29,674 bases of DNA from a virus, in IMG/VR virus record IMGVR_UViG_3300042892_004349, positions 1 to 29,674 of that record, one strand, 5' to 3'. Positions 1 through 8,203 of the stretch are shown here, piece after piece. Made by a program: the position numbers and the translations under genes. The first letter of the stretch is position 1. Each line of letters begins with the position of its first letter. Under the pieces are notes generated by a model. The model was not told where the DNA came from, searched no databases, and saw only the letters and a list, made by a program, of their open reading frames with translations.

Positions 1-3000
1 CAACGGCCTTGGTTGGCTCAATGGCAACATCTACATATAATTCATTACGATCAATTCTACTTGGTGTGTTGTTGGTTTCGTCGCATACTACTGCAAAGTC
101 ATAGATAGCTCTTAGACCCACTAGTTCTAGCATCAAACTTTCTACAGCTTGTTTAATTTCATCACGAGTGATAGAATCGTTTGGCTCAAAGATATATGGA
201 CGAGCTAGTTTTGTCAACTGACTGCGTAGATATACAACTAGACGTGCCACATTGATACGATCCAGTGATGATGCATTTCTTGCACGAGTCTTTTGACCAT
301 AAGCTACCAATCCTGTGCCTACAAAGAACGGAATTGGATTGACTTTTAGATCATACAGTGTGTCACGCTGTCCGTTGTTTAGGGCAACGCTTTGGAATTC
401 ACCTGTCAACGAATCAATGTATCCCACTGCTGTGGCATTGGTAATACCGCCACGACGTGTTCCTGCCGGTGCAAACCAAGGGAAGCTCACTTGGTCGCTT
501 AGAGCAATAGTTCTCAGCATCATGTGACTGGCCGGAACCACAGCGTTAGCACCTGTAAGATCAGTGGTAAATCCATTTGGATAATAAACCGCTGCATATT
601 CGTCATAGGTAACAATACCGTTGTCTCCGTTGTCCAGTGCTAGGTTAGCGTTGGTACCCCAGGTTGTTAGGCTTGTTGCATCGCTCTTTAGACGCAATGG
701 TGTATCGCCAACCACAAAAGCTGTGACCTTGCGATCCAGATTCAAGTTGATCAAATTGCTAAGTGCTTCTGGATATCCAGGGCAAGCAATTATATTGAAG
801 TTTCTGCGTTCTTCGTCACGTGCTTCTTCGCTGGTGTCAATAGCACTCTTTAGTGCAGCAACCACAGCTGATCTTTGTGCCTTGCGACCAAAGCTGCCTG
901 AACCATCTTCATTGTTAGGACTAGCTGTGGTCCAACGATCTGGCCAGTATGCTTCCATACTAGGTGATCCAGATTGTCTTTCGTTGTCTGCTGTGGTGTC
1001 AATATAACCATTGTTGTATTTCTTGACATTTCCACCACTTCTACGTAGGTTCCATAGCAACATACCCTTGGGATATAGATCTGGATCTGGCGAGTCTGGA
1101 TCTAAGAAGTTGTTGGTCAACAAGTCTTTGATTGATCCAGTGGGTGCAGCAGTAGCTGATCCACCGGTAGTACCTGCACGAGCATCTGCAAATAAAACAC
1201 CTTCTTCTGTAGTTTGATCAGTCTTGTCAACTAATACCCATTTTTGTGCAAGTTTTGTACCTGCATCAGGATTGAATTTGTATATGCTTGGGAAATTTTC
1301 TAGATCAGCTGTGCTGATCCAAATGTCACCGCTGACTAGTGCAGTACTGTCAGTTTGTGTTTCTGGCATTGAAGCAGATACAATCGGCCCTTCAGGATCA
1401 GTACCAGTGTATCCTGTAAAGTTTTGATAACCTACCCAGGTTGTGCCATTGTGTATCATTAGATCCACATCGCCAAACGCAGGATTATACCATAGTTGAC
1501 CATCTGCTGGTTCTTCTAATGGAGCATCTGGGGTAGCGGCAAACACATCATTGACCAGTGGGATCCACAAAGAAGCCAAATAACTTTCTGGTGCACCTGT
1601 GGCCAACCCACTTGACAATGCATAGAAATTACTAGTTCCAGCACCTGTTGCTAGATTGTAGGCTGCAAACAATGTACCAATACAAGTGCCTGTGACATCA
1701 GTTAGTCTAATGTCGCCACCTGTCTTGTGTGTGAGTACCAATTCGTTATTGGTAGTAACACTGGCCACTACATTATTTGTGATAGCATCGCCAGCACTGT
1801 CAACATAGTTAGCACCATTAATCAATCCTGCAATAGTGAATGCATCATCGGCTGTAGCTGCTGCTGTAAATGTAAATGTACTTGCTGCACTTAGTGCCGC
1901 ATCGCCAACAATTGACTGTTTGATTGTGAAAGTTCTTGATATTGCACTCAGTGTGCCTGTAGTAACAATTTTAGATTTAATTGCAGTTGTGCCGCTGGCT
2001 GCTCTTTTCCACAATCTAAATGTAGTAGTAGCCAATGTTTCATCCATGGCATCAAAACCATTCACTGCCCCAGTGGTAGCAGAATATGATCCTGCATCTT
2101 CTCTAGCATTTGTTTGTACAAATAATGCATCTTTAGGAAGATTTGCGCCGCCACCGGATTTATCTAGAAAGTATAGTGCAGAGTGCGGGGTTGCATACAG
2201 GGGTGCTTCATTAGCCATCCACGAATCAGTAGTTTGATTGTAACGTTTTACTCTCCAACGAGATCCGTTGTTTGGCTCAGTTGTTTTTAACCATACAGAA
2301 CCTGTAGGACGAGCATTTACAGTAGATCCAAAATCTGATCTCTTAAACAACGGTATGCTGGTGTGTGGTTGTTGGGCAAGTACTGGGCACATATATGTGC
2401 CGGCAACAATGTTCAATTTACCAGTACCAGTACCCAGTGCTGTTCCACTGATAACAATACTACCTGTTCCGCCTGCGGTCGCAGTGGAATCACCGTCTGT
2501 GGCTGTGGAAGTACCGTCGCTGTATAGATACAATCTGTTGTTGCTGACAGTGGCTGTGATACCGCTGCCGTTCATTAGAGTATTGATGCTGGAAAGACAG
2601 GCAGCAAGACTAACACCCACTGTGATGCTTACGTCATTGATAATCAATGTACCTGATAATGTACCAGTCACTGCTGCAGAACTGAATGCTGTGGGATGAC
2701 TAGCTGTCCAGTTAGGACTACCAACTAGTACCCATGTACCGGCTGTGATACCAGCAGTGGCATTGCCTGCACTCTTGTAGTACATTCTTACCAGTTCATC
2801 ATCAGCTAAAAATGTTCCGTCGCCTGCGGCTGTTTGAAACACCACAGCATAATCACCTATTGTGCCTACCGATGTTTTTGGAGCATTGCTGTTGATGTTG
2901 TCAAGATCAGCGTCTGTGAGTACCAATGGGGTTTTAGCAGTAAATTTTTGACCGCTGTCTGCTAATGCCAAGCCATTCCATTCGTTGATTCCCCAAGTAG

Positions 3001-3424
3001 TAGTTTGTGTGTCTACCCACCACTTGCCGTCAGCTGGATCCGCTCCCGGTGCATCTGTTTGACCTTCTAATTCATTTAGGTTGATATCTGCACGTAGGAT
3101 AAATGCAGAATTTGAAACGCCCAACAAGCTGTAAGCAGCTAGTAGACCGTATTCGTTTCTTTCGCCACCGTGTATAGGACTAGCCGATACTGTCTTTTCA
3201 AAGAACGGTGAACCAAATGTGTCAACAAGTTCTCGTTGACTGGTCATTTTGAATACCTTGCCTGCATTGGCTGCAGTGGTACCTGAAGCTGTGCCTGTGC
3301 CAGCTCCGTTTATTTTGTTTTCAGCAGTGGCTACAACAATTAACGGAACCGTACCTGGTTCAGCTGGAGTATAAAAACTCTCGTCAATTACTTGTACTTC
3401 TACGCCTGGTGATGTTAGTGCCAT
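1..3424 (-). CDS. 18: Tail sheath protein gp18 (partial, 3' end outside window)
   Basis: Contractile tail sheath subunit, which polymerises around the tail tube and contracts at infection. The reading frame is open from ATG at 3424 to the left edge with no stop, about 1141 codons. The N-terminus (MALTSPGVEVQVIDES) and the last visible part (YDFAVVCDETNNTP, then RIDRNELYVDVAIEPTKAV) are the typical sheath start and C-terminal core. T4 gp18 is 659 residues, so this one is much longer. The extra length is a Ser/Thr/Gly-rich middle with short structural-protein motifs (DGKWWVDTQTTTWG; DGQLWYNPAFGDVDLMIHNG). The start is supported by AGGAGA seven bases upstream and by a late promoter element at 3459-3466. 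It lies downstream of gp13 and the dNMP kinase on the same strand but has its own promoter. Family assignment is firm; the middle insert is unassigned. Confidence 0.93.
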   Translation of the reverse strand, partial: MALTSPGVEVQVIDESFYTPAEPGTVPLIVVATAENKINGAGTGTASGTTAANAGKVFKMTSQRELVDTFGSPFFEKTVSASPIHGGERNEYGLLAAYSLLGVSNSAFILRADINLNELEGQTDAPGADPADGKWWVDTQTTTWGINEWNGLALADSGQKFTAKTPLVLTDADLDNINSNAPKTSVGTIGDYAVVFQTAAGDGTFLADDELVRMYYKSAGNATAGITAGTWVLVGSPNWTASHPTAFSSAAVTGTLSGTLIINDVSITVGVSLAACLSSINTLMNGSGITATVSNNRLYLYSDGTSTATDGDSTATAGGTGSIVISGTALGTGTGKLNIVAGTYMCPVLAQQPHTSIPLFKRSDFGSTVNARPTGSVWLKTTEPNNGSRWRVKRYNQTTDSWMANEAPLYATPHSALYFLDKSGGGANLPKDALFVQTNAREDAGSYSATTGAVNGFDAMDETLATTTFRLWKRAASGTTAIKSKIVTTGTLSAISRTFTIKQSIVGDAALSAASTFTFTAAATADDAFTIAGLINGANYVDSAGDAITNNVVASVTTNNELVLTHKTGGDIRLTDVTGTCIGTLFAAYNLATGAGTSNFYALSSGLATGAPESYLASLWIPLVNDVFAATPDAPLEEPADGQLWYNPAFGDVDLMIHNGTTWVGYQNFTGYTGTDPEGPIVSASMPETQTDSTALVSGDIWISTADLENFPSIYKFNPDAGTKLAQKWVLVDKTDQTTEEGVLFADARAGTTGGSATAAPTGSIKDLLTNNFLDPDSPDPDLYPKGMLLWNLRRSGGNVKKYNNGYIDTTADNERQSGSPSMEAYWPDRWTTASPNNEDGSGSFGRKAQRSAVVAALKSAIDTSEEARDEERRNFNIIACPGYPEALSNLINLNLDRKVTAFVVGDTPLRLKSDATSLTTWGTNANLALDNGDNGIVTYDEYAAVYYPNGFTTDLTGANAVVPASHMMLRTIALSDQVSFPWFAPAGTRRGGITNATAVGYIDSLTGEFQSVALNNGQRDTLYDLKVNPIPFFVGTGLVAYGQKTRARNASSLDRINVARLVVYLRSQLTKLARPYIFEPNDSITRDEIKQAVESLMLELVGLRAIYDFAVVCDETNNTPSRIDRNELYVDVAIEPTKAV

Positions 3425-3458
3425 TCGACTGTCTCCTAGGGTTAAATCAATGTACTAT

Positions 3459-3466
3459 TATTTAGC
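3459..3466 (-). promoter_or_regulatory. T4-type late promoter element for gp18
   Basis: GCTAAATA on the minus strand followed by ATAGTAC resembles the T4 late promoter octamer TATAAATA. It lies about 34 bases before the gp18 ATG, leaving room for the AGGAG ribosome binding site. Confidence 0.55.
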
Positions 3467-3529
3467 GCCATCACAAAAAAACCCCAGGATATACAAGATG
3501 GCAAAGGGGCTGAAAAGGCTTACTTCTTT

Positions 3530-3535
3530 TAAATA
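3530..3535 (+). promoter_or_regulatory. Late promoter-like TAAATA, near-leaderless, for the HNH-like gene
   Basis: TTTTAAATAACTAT directly precedes ATG 3541. Only five bases separate TAAATA from the start codon, so a transcript starting at the usual late-promoter distance would have almost no leader. No Shine-Dalgarno sequence is seen. Confidence 0.4.
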
Positions 3536-3540
3536 ACTAT

Positions 3541-3876
3541 ATGAGACCTTTGTGTAAATGCGGTTCTAGACCCCGTGCTGTTAACTATAAAAAGAACAAC
3601 AAGATCTATTATCGAAGCCTGTGCGAAATCTGCATGGCTAATGGTCTAGGTTTTGGTATTCCTAGATGGTATCGCTCCGGGTATCGAATTAAAAATCAAT
3701 GCGACAAATGTGGATTTCGTTGCGCCCACAAAGAAGTTTTTAAAGTATTTCATATGGACGGCAATCTAGACAACTGTCGTCATAACAATTTAAAAACTGT
3801 GTGTTCAAACTGTGCTCAAATACTAGGCAAAGAAGGAATCACTTGGCGACAGGGCGATCTTGTCGCTGACTACTAG
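3541..3876 (+). CDS. Small Cys-rich HNH/zinc-ribbon-like protein
   Basis: 111 residues with two zinc-ribbon-like Cys groups: CKCGS near the N-terminus with CEIC at about 32-35, and CDKCG at about 54-58 with a C-terminal CSNC. The segment VFHMDGNLDNCRHNNLKTVC has the spacing of an HNH-type beta-beta-alpha metal motif (H-x-D-x-N ... NNL-x-T-x-C-x2-C), but the last His of classic HNH nucleases is not evident. Similar short proteins occur in T4-like cyanophages and are often annotated as HNH endonuclease-like; this rests on memory of the family. It may be a nuclease or only a nucleic-acid-binding relative. Its 3' end overlaps the convergent dNMP kinase gene by 54 bases. The Cys pattern makes it a real gene despite the overlap. 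Confidence 0.75.
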   Translation: MRPLCKCGSRPRAVNYKKNNKIYYRSLCEICMANGLGFGIPRWYRSGYRIKNQCDKCGFRCAHKEVFKVFHMDGNLDNCRHNNLKTVCSNCAQILGKEGITWRQGDLVADY

Positions 3877-4479
3877 ACTGGCTGACTGTCTGTAAAGATC
3901 ATCAATAGTACTGTTGTTGTCAATGACCACATCAAAATCACTACCTAGCCAAGCCCACTCGCTGGCGTGTATCTTGCGCATTTTCATGGCATTCAATCCC
4001 ACATTGTTGCCTTGATTAGCACTAACTGCATCTGCATACCAGGTAGGCAGTATGCCTCTTTGTACCCAAACAATGCTGCCTCCTGCACGTTTTAGTGATT
4101 CAATTTCATTGGGGAATCTGCAATCTGAAATAACAATATTATCTCGACTGTTACGCAGTTTGTTTTCTAGGCTAGAAATCCAGATATCATCGTGGAATGC
4201 CTTACGACAAACTTCAGTACCCCAGTATTGCAACACCCATCTCGGAGTCAATGTAGGCATATCAAGTCTAGCGGCCCACCATGGATCAACCTGCTCGCGC
4301 CATTCTCTAGCTTCTTTGGTACGGCCTTCGAGCATGACTCGATCCCAGCCAAAAACTGCTGCCACTGCATCTTTAAGAGTTGATGCAAAACTTTCTCTAC
4401 GGAACTCGTGAAAATTCACTAGGTAGTCTGCAACTGTGTCTTTTCCTGAGCCAATAAAACCGCAAATTCCAATAATCAT
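3823..4479 (-). CDS. 1: Deoxynucleoside monophosphate kinase (T4 gene 1-like)
   Basis: Phosphorylates dNMPs to dNDPs to supply phage DNA synthesis. The N-terminal P-loop GFIGSGKDTVADYL, the mid-protein LQYWGTEVCR with a following W segment, and ISDCRFPNEIE (DR-type motif) match the phage dNMP kinase family. At 218 residues it is close to T4 gp1 (241). I choose ATG 4479 (MIIGICGFIG) because GGAG lies six bases before it; an in-frame TTG at 4491 would add only four residues. The ribosome binding site lies inside a strong hairpin (4480-4517). It follows gp13 by 45 bases on the same strand, an unusual place for a nucleotide enzyme amid neck genes, and its 3' end overlaps the convergent HNH-like gene. 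Confidence 0.88.
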   Translation of the reverse strand: MIIGICGFIGSGKDTVADYLVNFHEFRRESFASTLKDAVAAVFGWDRVMLEGRTKEAREWREQVDPWWAARLDMPTLTPRWVLQYWGTEVCRKAFHDDIWISSLENKLRNSRDNIVISDCRFPNEIESLKRAGGSIVWVQRGILPTWYADAVSANQGNNVGLNAMKMRKIHASEWAWLGSDFDVVIDNNSTIDDLYRQSASLVVSDKIALSPSDSFFA

Positions 4480-4517
4480 AATATTCTCCAACTGTATAAA
4501 GTATACAGGAGAATATT
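4480..4517 (-). promoter_or_regulatory. Hairpin sequestering the dNMP kinase ribosome binding site
   Basis: The arms 4480-4498 and 4502-4517 pair as a 16-bp stem (AATATTCTCC ... CTGTATA and its complement) with one 3-base bulge and a 3-base loop. In the minus-strand mRNA the 3' arm contains the GGAG (4486-4489), and the ATG starts directly after the stem. Readthrough mRNA from gp13 would hide the ribosome binding site. This is the arrangement known for several T4 genes such as e, where long transcripts are translationally silent. A TATACT hexamer in the stem could be a promoter -10 element giving a shorter, open mRNA, but that is inference. Confidence 0.7.
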
Positions 4518-4524
4518 GCTGCGG

Positions 4525-5283
4525 TCAACCTATAATAAAAGTATATCCCTGGCCGCCTGGTACTAATTTTATCAAATCATCTGTGAGTTTTTCAATTTCA
4601 GCCGTGGCTTCTGCTTTCATTGCTGCACCGTTTAGGCTGCTTCCGCCTTGAGGTCCAGCAATTTGAGCAAACTTTTCACGGGCTTGTCCTAGCATCATCT
4701 TGCAGTTGGCCAAACTATAATCTTTGATCCATTGTCCAGCATAGGTATCGTCAATGATGGCAAAATCTGGCTTGGTGTTATAGACCCATAACATTACTTC
4801 TTCGTCGCCTCTAGGACGCTGTTGAATCATTATCTTGCGACTCTGCGGTTGCCAAGTAAAATTGATGAAAGATCCAAACATCTTGCCCACTAATTCTTGA
4901 TAACCACTGAACAATTCGTAGGTCAGTAGTCCTCCCATATTTGTTGAACTCAACAAATAGGTGTTGGTATAGGCCATGTTGAATGGCTCAAATACTGTGC
5001 CGCCTGTGCCGTTGCCGCTTCTTGAACCAACTGATCTACGAAATATCTGTCGCACCTGTTGTACTTCTTTTGGCAAAATATATTCTTGCTGGTTTTCTCT
5101 CAGTGTTAAAAACGCATAACTTTCTTCAACAGCATTGTCTGAACGCTGTCGAAACACGCCTAATGCTCTGTTTAGTGCAGTTTCGTAATGTACGGGATCT
5201 AGTTCTACATCAATCATGCCGTCGCCCAGCATGGCTTTGCAATAACTAAAAACTTCTTGCTTGGATTGGTCTATTTGGCTCAT
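4525..5283 (-). CDS. 13: Neck protein gp13-like
   Basis: 252 residues. The N-terminus (MSQIDQSKQEVFSYCKAMLG, then DVELDPVHYETALNRAL) and the body (LPKEVQQVRQIFRRS; TYELFSGYQELVGKMFGSF; CKMMLGQAREKF; GPQGGSSLNGAAMKAEA) match the gp13-type neck/head-completion proteins of marine T4-like phages. In T4, gp13 and gp14 form the neck that closes the filled head and joins it to the tail. T4 gp13 is 309 residues. The gene is divergent from gp14 across 33 bases, although the two usually lie side by side on one strand. No Shine-Dalgarno sequence precedes the ATG; a late promoter element ends five bases before it. Function is assigned by family resemblance and by the neighbouring gp14 and gp15. Confidence 0.8.
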   Translation of the reverse strand: MSQIDQSKQEVFSYCKAMLGDGMIDVELDPVHYETALNRALGVFRQRSDNAVEESYAFLTLRENQQEYILPKEVQQVRQIFRRSVGSRSGNGTGGTVFEPFNMAYTNTYLLSSTNMGGLLTYELFSGYQELVGKMFGSFINFTWQPQSRKIMIQQRPRGDEEVMLWVYNTKPDFAIIDDTYAGQWIKDYSLANCKMMLGQAREKFAQIAGPQGGSSLNGAAMKAEATAEIEKLTDDLIKLVPGGQGYTFIIG

Positions 5284-5288
5284 ACTGT

Positions 5289-5296
5289 TATTTATC
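5289..5296 (-). promoter_or_regulatory. Late promoter element for gp13, near-leaderless
   Basis: GATAAATA on the minus strand, five bases before the gp13 ATG at 5283. It lies within the 33-base divergent gp13/gp14 spacer, and no Shine-Dalgarno sequence fits between. Confidence 0.5.
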
Positions 5297-5301
5297 GTAG
5301 C

Positions 5302-5309
5302 GGTAAATA
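5302..5309 (+). promoter_or_regulatory. Late promoter element for gp14, near-leaderless
   Basis: GGTAAATA followed by TACTACT and then ATG 5317. TAAATA ends seven bases before the start codon, so the mRNA would begin at or very near the ATG. It is almost back to back with the gp13 element. Confidence 0.5.
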
Positions 5310-5316
5310 TACTACT

Positions 5317-6708
5317 ATGCCAAGACTAAGTCTTTACCGTCCCGAAAAGGGCAATGATTATAAATTTATAGATAAAAATATCTGGGAAATGTTCCAGGTT
5401 GGAGGTACTGATGTTTTTATACATCGATATCTAGGACCCGGATCTACAGGTAATCCAGCCTCGCCTACTCTACCCGTGTATAACACAAGCGATCCTACAC
5501 AGATACAGGATTTGCTGTTCCTAGAAAATAGAGATCGCAAATACGATCCCGACATTTACGTAATGCGAGGTGTGTACAGTCTACAAGATCTAGATTTCAA
5601 TCTCAGTCAGTTTGGATTATTTTTACAAAACGACACAGTTTTTATAACCTTTCACATCAACGATACTATTGAAAAATTAGGTCGTAAATTGATCAGTGGG
5701 GATGTTATTGAACTGCCACATCTCAAAGACGATCATGCTCTCAATGATTTTCAATTTGCTCTAAAAAGATTCTATGTGATTGAGGAAGTAAATCGAGCCG
5801 CGGAAGGATTTTCAGTTACTTGGTATCCGCATCTATATCGTGCCAAATGTAAACCACTGGTTGACAGTCAAGAATTCAAAGAAATACTAGATCAAGTTGC
5901 CAACAAAGATGCAATGGTTGGCACATACAATGCAGCTGTGACCTACTATCCAGGCGATGTTGTTACTGGACTGGATGGAAAACATTATACAGTGCTACAA
6001 GAAGTTACCGGAGTTGCGCCTCCTAATGCTGTCTATTATGAACTAGCCGACAGCCTACGAAACATAATGAGCACCTACGAAAAAGAAATGCAGATCACTC
6101 AGGCAGTTCTCGATCAGGCTGAAGCAGATGCTCCGAGAAGCGGCTCGGATACCACACAGTTTTACACGTTGACAGTGGATGAAAATCAATTGCCGGTATT
6201 AGTCAGCGCAGATACCAGTCAATTAGACGCTAGTCTAGAAACTCAGGCCACTGATGAAGACGGCAATCTCTTGTACAACACCGATGGTACTCCCGTATAT
6301 GTAGGGGCCACTGCTGCCACTGCTCTGTTATCATCAGAAGTATCTGGTTATAACGGATACCTAGTAGGCGGCGGAGTTCCTCCAAACGGTGCGCCATTCA
6401 CAGCCGGTATAGCCTTTCCGATAGCTCCTGCAGATGGTCAATTCTGTCTACGTAAAGATTACTTCCCTTATAGGTTGTTTAGATACAACGGATCAAGATG
6501 GGTCAAAGTTGAAGACAAGGTGAGAATGACCATGAGCAATCTCGGACCAAGTGATGTTGGAGTGAGCGATCAATTTGAAGGCAAAGATGTTCGCCTGACA
6601 CAAAAAGCTGGGTTCATCAATAATACAAATACAGCCACAATAGATGGACACACTGTGAAAGAAAGACAGAGTCTCAGCAAGGCTCTTAGACCAGAGGCAG
6701 ATGAATAA
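5317..6708 (+). CDS. 14: Neck protein gp14-like, with C-terminal extension
   Basis: 463 residues from the ATG at 5317; an upstream in-frame start would run back into gp13. The N-terminal half (MPRLSLYRPEKGNDYKFIDK; WEMFQVGGTDVFIHRYLG; GVYSLQDLDFNLSQFGLFL; RFYVIEEVNRAAEGFSVTWY) is characteristic of phage gp14 neck proteins. T4 gp14 is 256 residues. The excess here is C-terminal: at about residues 203-245 there is an AVTYYPGDVV...G.HYTVL segment like the small carbohydrate-binding-type modules often seen in phage structural proteins, followed by an Ala/Thr-rich region and a Trp-containing YNGSRWVKVED segment. The stop codon overlaps the gp15 start (TAATG), so translation is probably coupled. 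Confidence 0.85.
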   Translation: MPRLSLYRPEKGNDYKFIDKNIWEMFQVGGTDVFIHRYLGPGSTGNPASPTLPVYNTSDPTQIQDLLFLENRDRKYDPDIYVMRGVYSLQDLDFNLSQFGLFLQNDTVFITFHINDTIEKLGRKLISGDVIELPHLKDDHALNDFQFALKRFYVIEEVNRAAEGFSVTWYPHLYRAKCKPLVDSQEFKEILDQVANKDAMVGTYNAAVTYYPGDVVTGLDGKHYTVLQEVTGVAPPNAVYYELADSLRNIMSTYEKEMQITQAVLDQAEADAPRSGSDTTQFYTLTVDENQLPVLVSADTSQLDASLETQATDEDGNLLYNTDGTPVYVGATAATALLSSEVSGYNGYLVGGGVPPNGAPFTAGIAFPIAPADGQFCLRKDYFPYRLFRYNGSRWVKVEDKVRMTMSNLGPSDVGVSDQFEGKDVRLTQKAGFINNTNTATIDGHTVKERQSLSKALRPEADE

Positions 6709-8192
6709 TGGATTATTTTTACGATGCGCAAGTAAGACGATATGTCACCCAGTTTATGAGAATCTTTATAGGATTCAAATATAAAACTGGAGGCGATGTT
6801 CCTGAAGAGCGACACGTGCCTGTGTTGTACGGTGATATGACTAGACAGGTTGCTAGCATGATCAAAGACAACAGTGAAAACAAACTGTCAACGGTACCTA
6901 GAATAGCCTGTTATATTAGCGGACTTGAGTTAGATAACTCTAGAATTAGTGATTACAGTTTTGTTAGTAAACTATCTGTGAGAGAACGGCAGTACACCAC
7001 CAATCCAGCAGGTGAAAGAGAATACGGCGGTGTACAAGGCGGTGGTTACACCGTGGAAAGACTCATGCCCACTCCATTTAAACTGTCTATGAAAGCAGAA
7101 ATTTGGACCAGTAACACAGATCAAAAACTTCAATTGCTGGAACAAATTCTAGTATTGTTTAATCCCAGTCTTGAAATTCAAACCACAGACAATTATGTTG
7201 ACTGGACCAGTATCAGCGTGGTAGATCTCAGCAGCATAAATTTTAGTTCAAGAACTATTCCTCAAGGTACAGAAAGTGATATTGATATCTGTACTCTAGA
7301 TTTTCAAACTCCTATCTGGATCAGTCCGCCCGCCAAGGTCAAGAAAATGGGCATCATTAAAAACATCATCATGAATGTTTTTGGAGAATCAGGTCAACTG
7401 TTGGATCTAGAAGATCTCATATTTAACGGTGACGGTGACGGTGCAACCACTCAAATACGAAACACCGTGGATCGATTTGGTGTATTGCTGATCTTGAACA
7501 AGGCCACAGGATTCTATGATCTCACAGTGTTAAATGTCTATGAAGCAGTGATAGCCTTGGGTCTAGATGAGACTCTTTACAAAGGCAATCAACAAAGACT
7601 AGATTGGTATAAGGTCTTGGAGCTTCACGGTGGATATACTGGTACCAGTAGAATACATTTTACACAACCTAGTGGCTACGAAGTCACTGGTACATTTACA
7701 GTAAATGAAATTGATCCCACATATCTAGTGATCGATCTCGATATGGACACCGTACCTTCCAATACAATATCACCCGTTACTGCCATTGTTGATCCCTACA
7801 AGTTTAGTCCTATTGAAAAATTTGGAAGTATTGCTGCCATACCTGTAGGCACAAGATATCTAGTATTAGACGATGTCAATCCTAGTGCCAATGTTGGACA
7901 GCACGTGGAAGACGCTGGATGGAACAACTTTGATTCTGGTTCAACTGCCTACGATGGCCCAGATGCTTGGAAAGATCTCATAGGCAACGATACAGTGATC
8001 AAGGCCAATTCCATAATTCAATGGACTGGTGCTGTGTGGCAAGAAACTTTTGATCCTGCCACTGTTACTGCTATTCAATATTTTACTAATTTGACCACCG
8101 GTGTGCAATACAAGTGGGATGGCACACAATGGTTAAGATCGTTTGAAGGTGAATACGCTGCCGGATATTGGAGATTTGATCTAAATGCTTGA
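6708..8192 (+). CDS. 15: Proximal tail sheath stabilisation / tail terminator gp15
   Basis: 494 residues. The N-terminal half (MDYFYDAQVRRYVTQFMRIF; GFKYKTGG; VPVLYGDMTRQVASMIKDNS; STVPRIACYISGLELD; ERLMPTPFKLSMKAEIWTSN; IDICTLDFQTPIWISPPAKVKKMG) is the typical gp15 fold, which caps the tail tube and sheath and binds the neck. T4 gp15 is 272 residues. The added C-terminal half contains AWKDLIGNDTVIKANSIIQW and YKWDGTQW modules like those in cyanophage tail proteins. The start overlaps the gp14 stop by one base. The gp13/14/15 grouping supports a neck and tail-completion module. Confidence 0.87.
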   Translation: MDYFYDAQVRRYVTQFMRIFIGFKYKTGGDVPEERHVPVLYGDMTRQVASMIKDNSENKLSTVPRIACYISGLELDNSRISDYSFVSKLSVRERQYTTNPAGEREYGGVQGGGYTVERLMPTPFKLSMKAEIWTSNTDQKLQLLEQILVLFNPSLEIQTTDNYVDWTSISVVDLSSINFSSRTIPQGTESDIDICTLDFQTPIWISPPAKVKKMGIIKNIIMNVFGESGQLLDLEDLIFNGDGDGATTQIRNTVDRFGVLLILNKATGFYDLTVLNVYEAVIALGLDETLYKGNQQRLDWYKVLELHGGYTGTSRIHFTQPSGYEVTGTFTVNEIDPTYLVIDLDMDTVPSNTISPVTAIVDPYKFSPIEKFGSIAAIPVGTRYLVLDDVNPSANVGQHVEDAGWNNFDSGSTAYDGPDAWKDLIGNDTVIKANSIIQWTGAVWQETFDPATVTAIQYFTNLTTGVQYKWDGTQWLRSFEGEYAAGYWRFDLNA

Positions 8193-8203
8193 TAAGTATC
8201 TAG

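Noticed and set aside
621-1007. Plus-strand open frame of 128 codons inside gp18
   Set aside because: Antisense shadow of the sheath gene; low-complexity translation and no ribosome binding site.
3475-3509. CCCC...GGGG inverted repeat followed, on the minus strand, by a seven-T run; possible terminator before gp18
   Set aside because: Only four base pairs pair across a 20-base loop, too weak to call a terminator despite the T run.
5257-5316. Longer gp14 start reaching back into gp13
   Set aside because: It would remove the divergent promoter spacer, and the recognised gp14 N-terminus begins at 5317.
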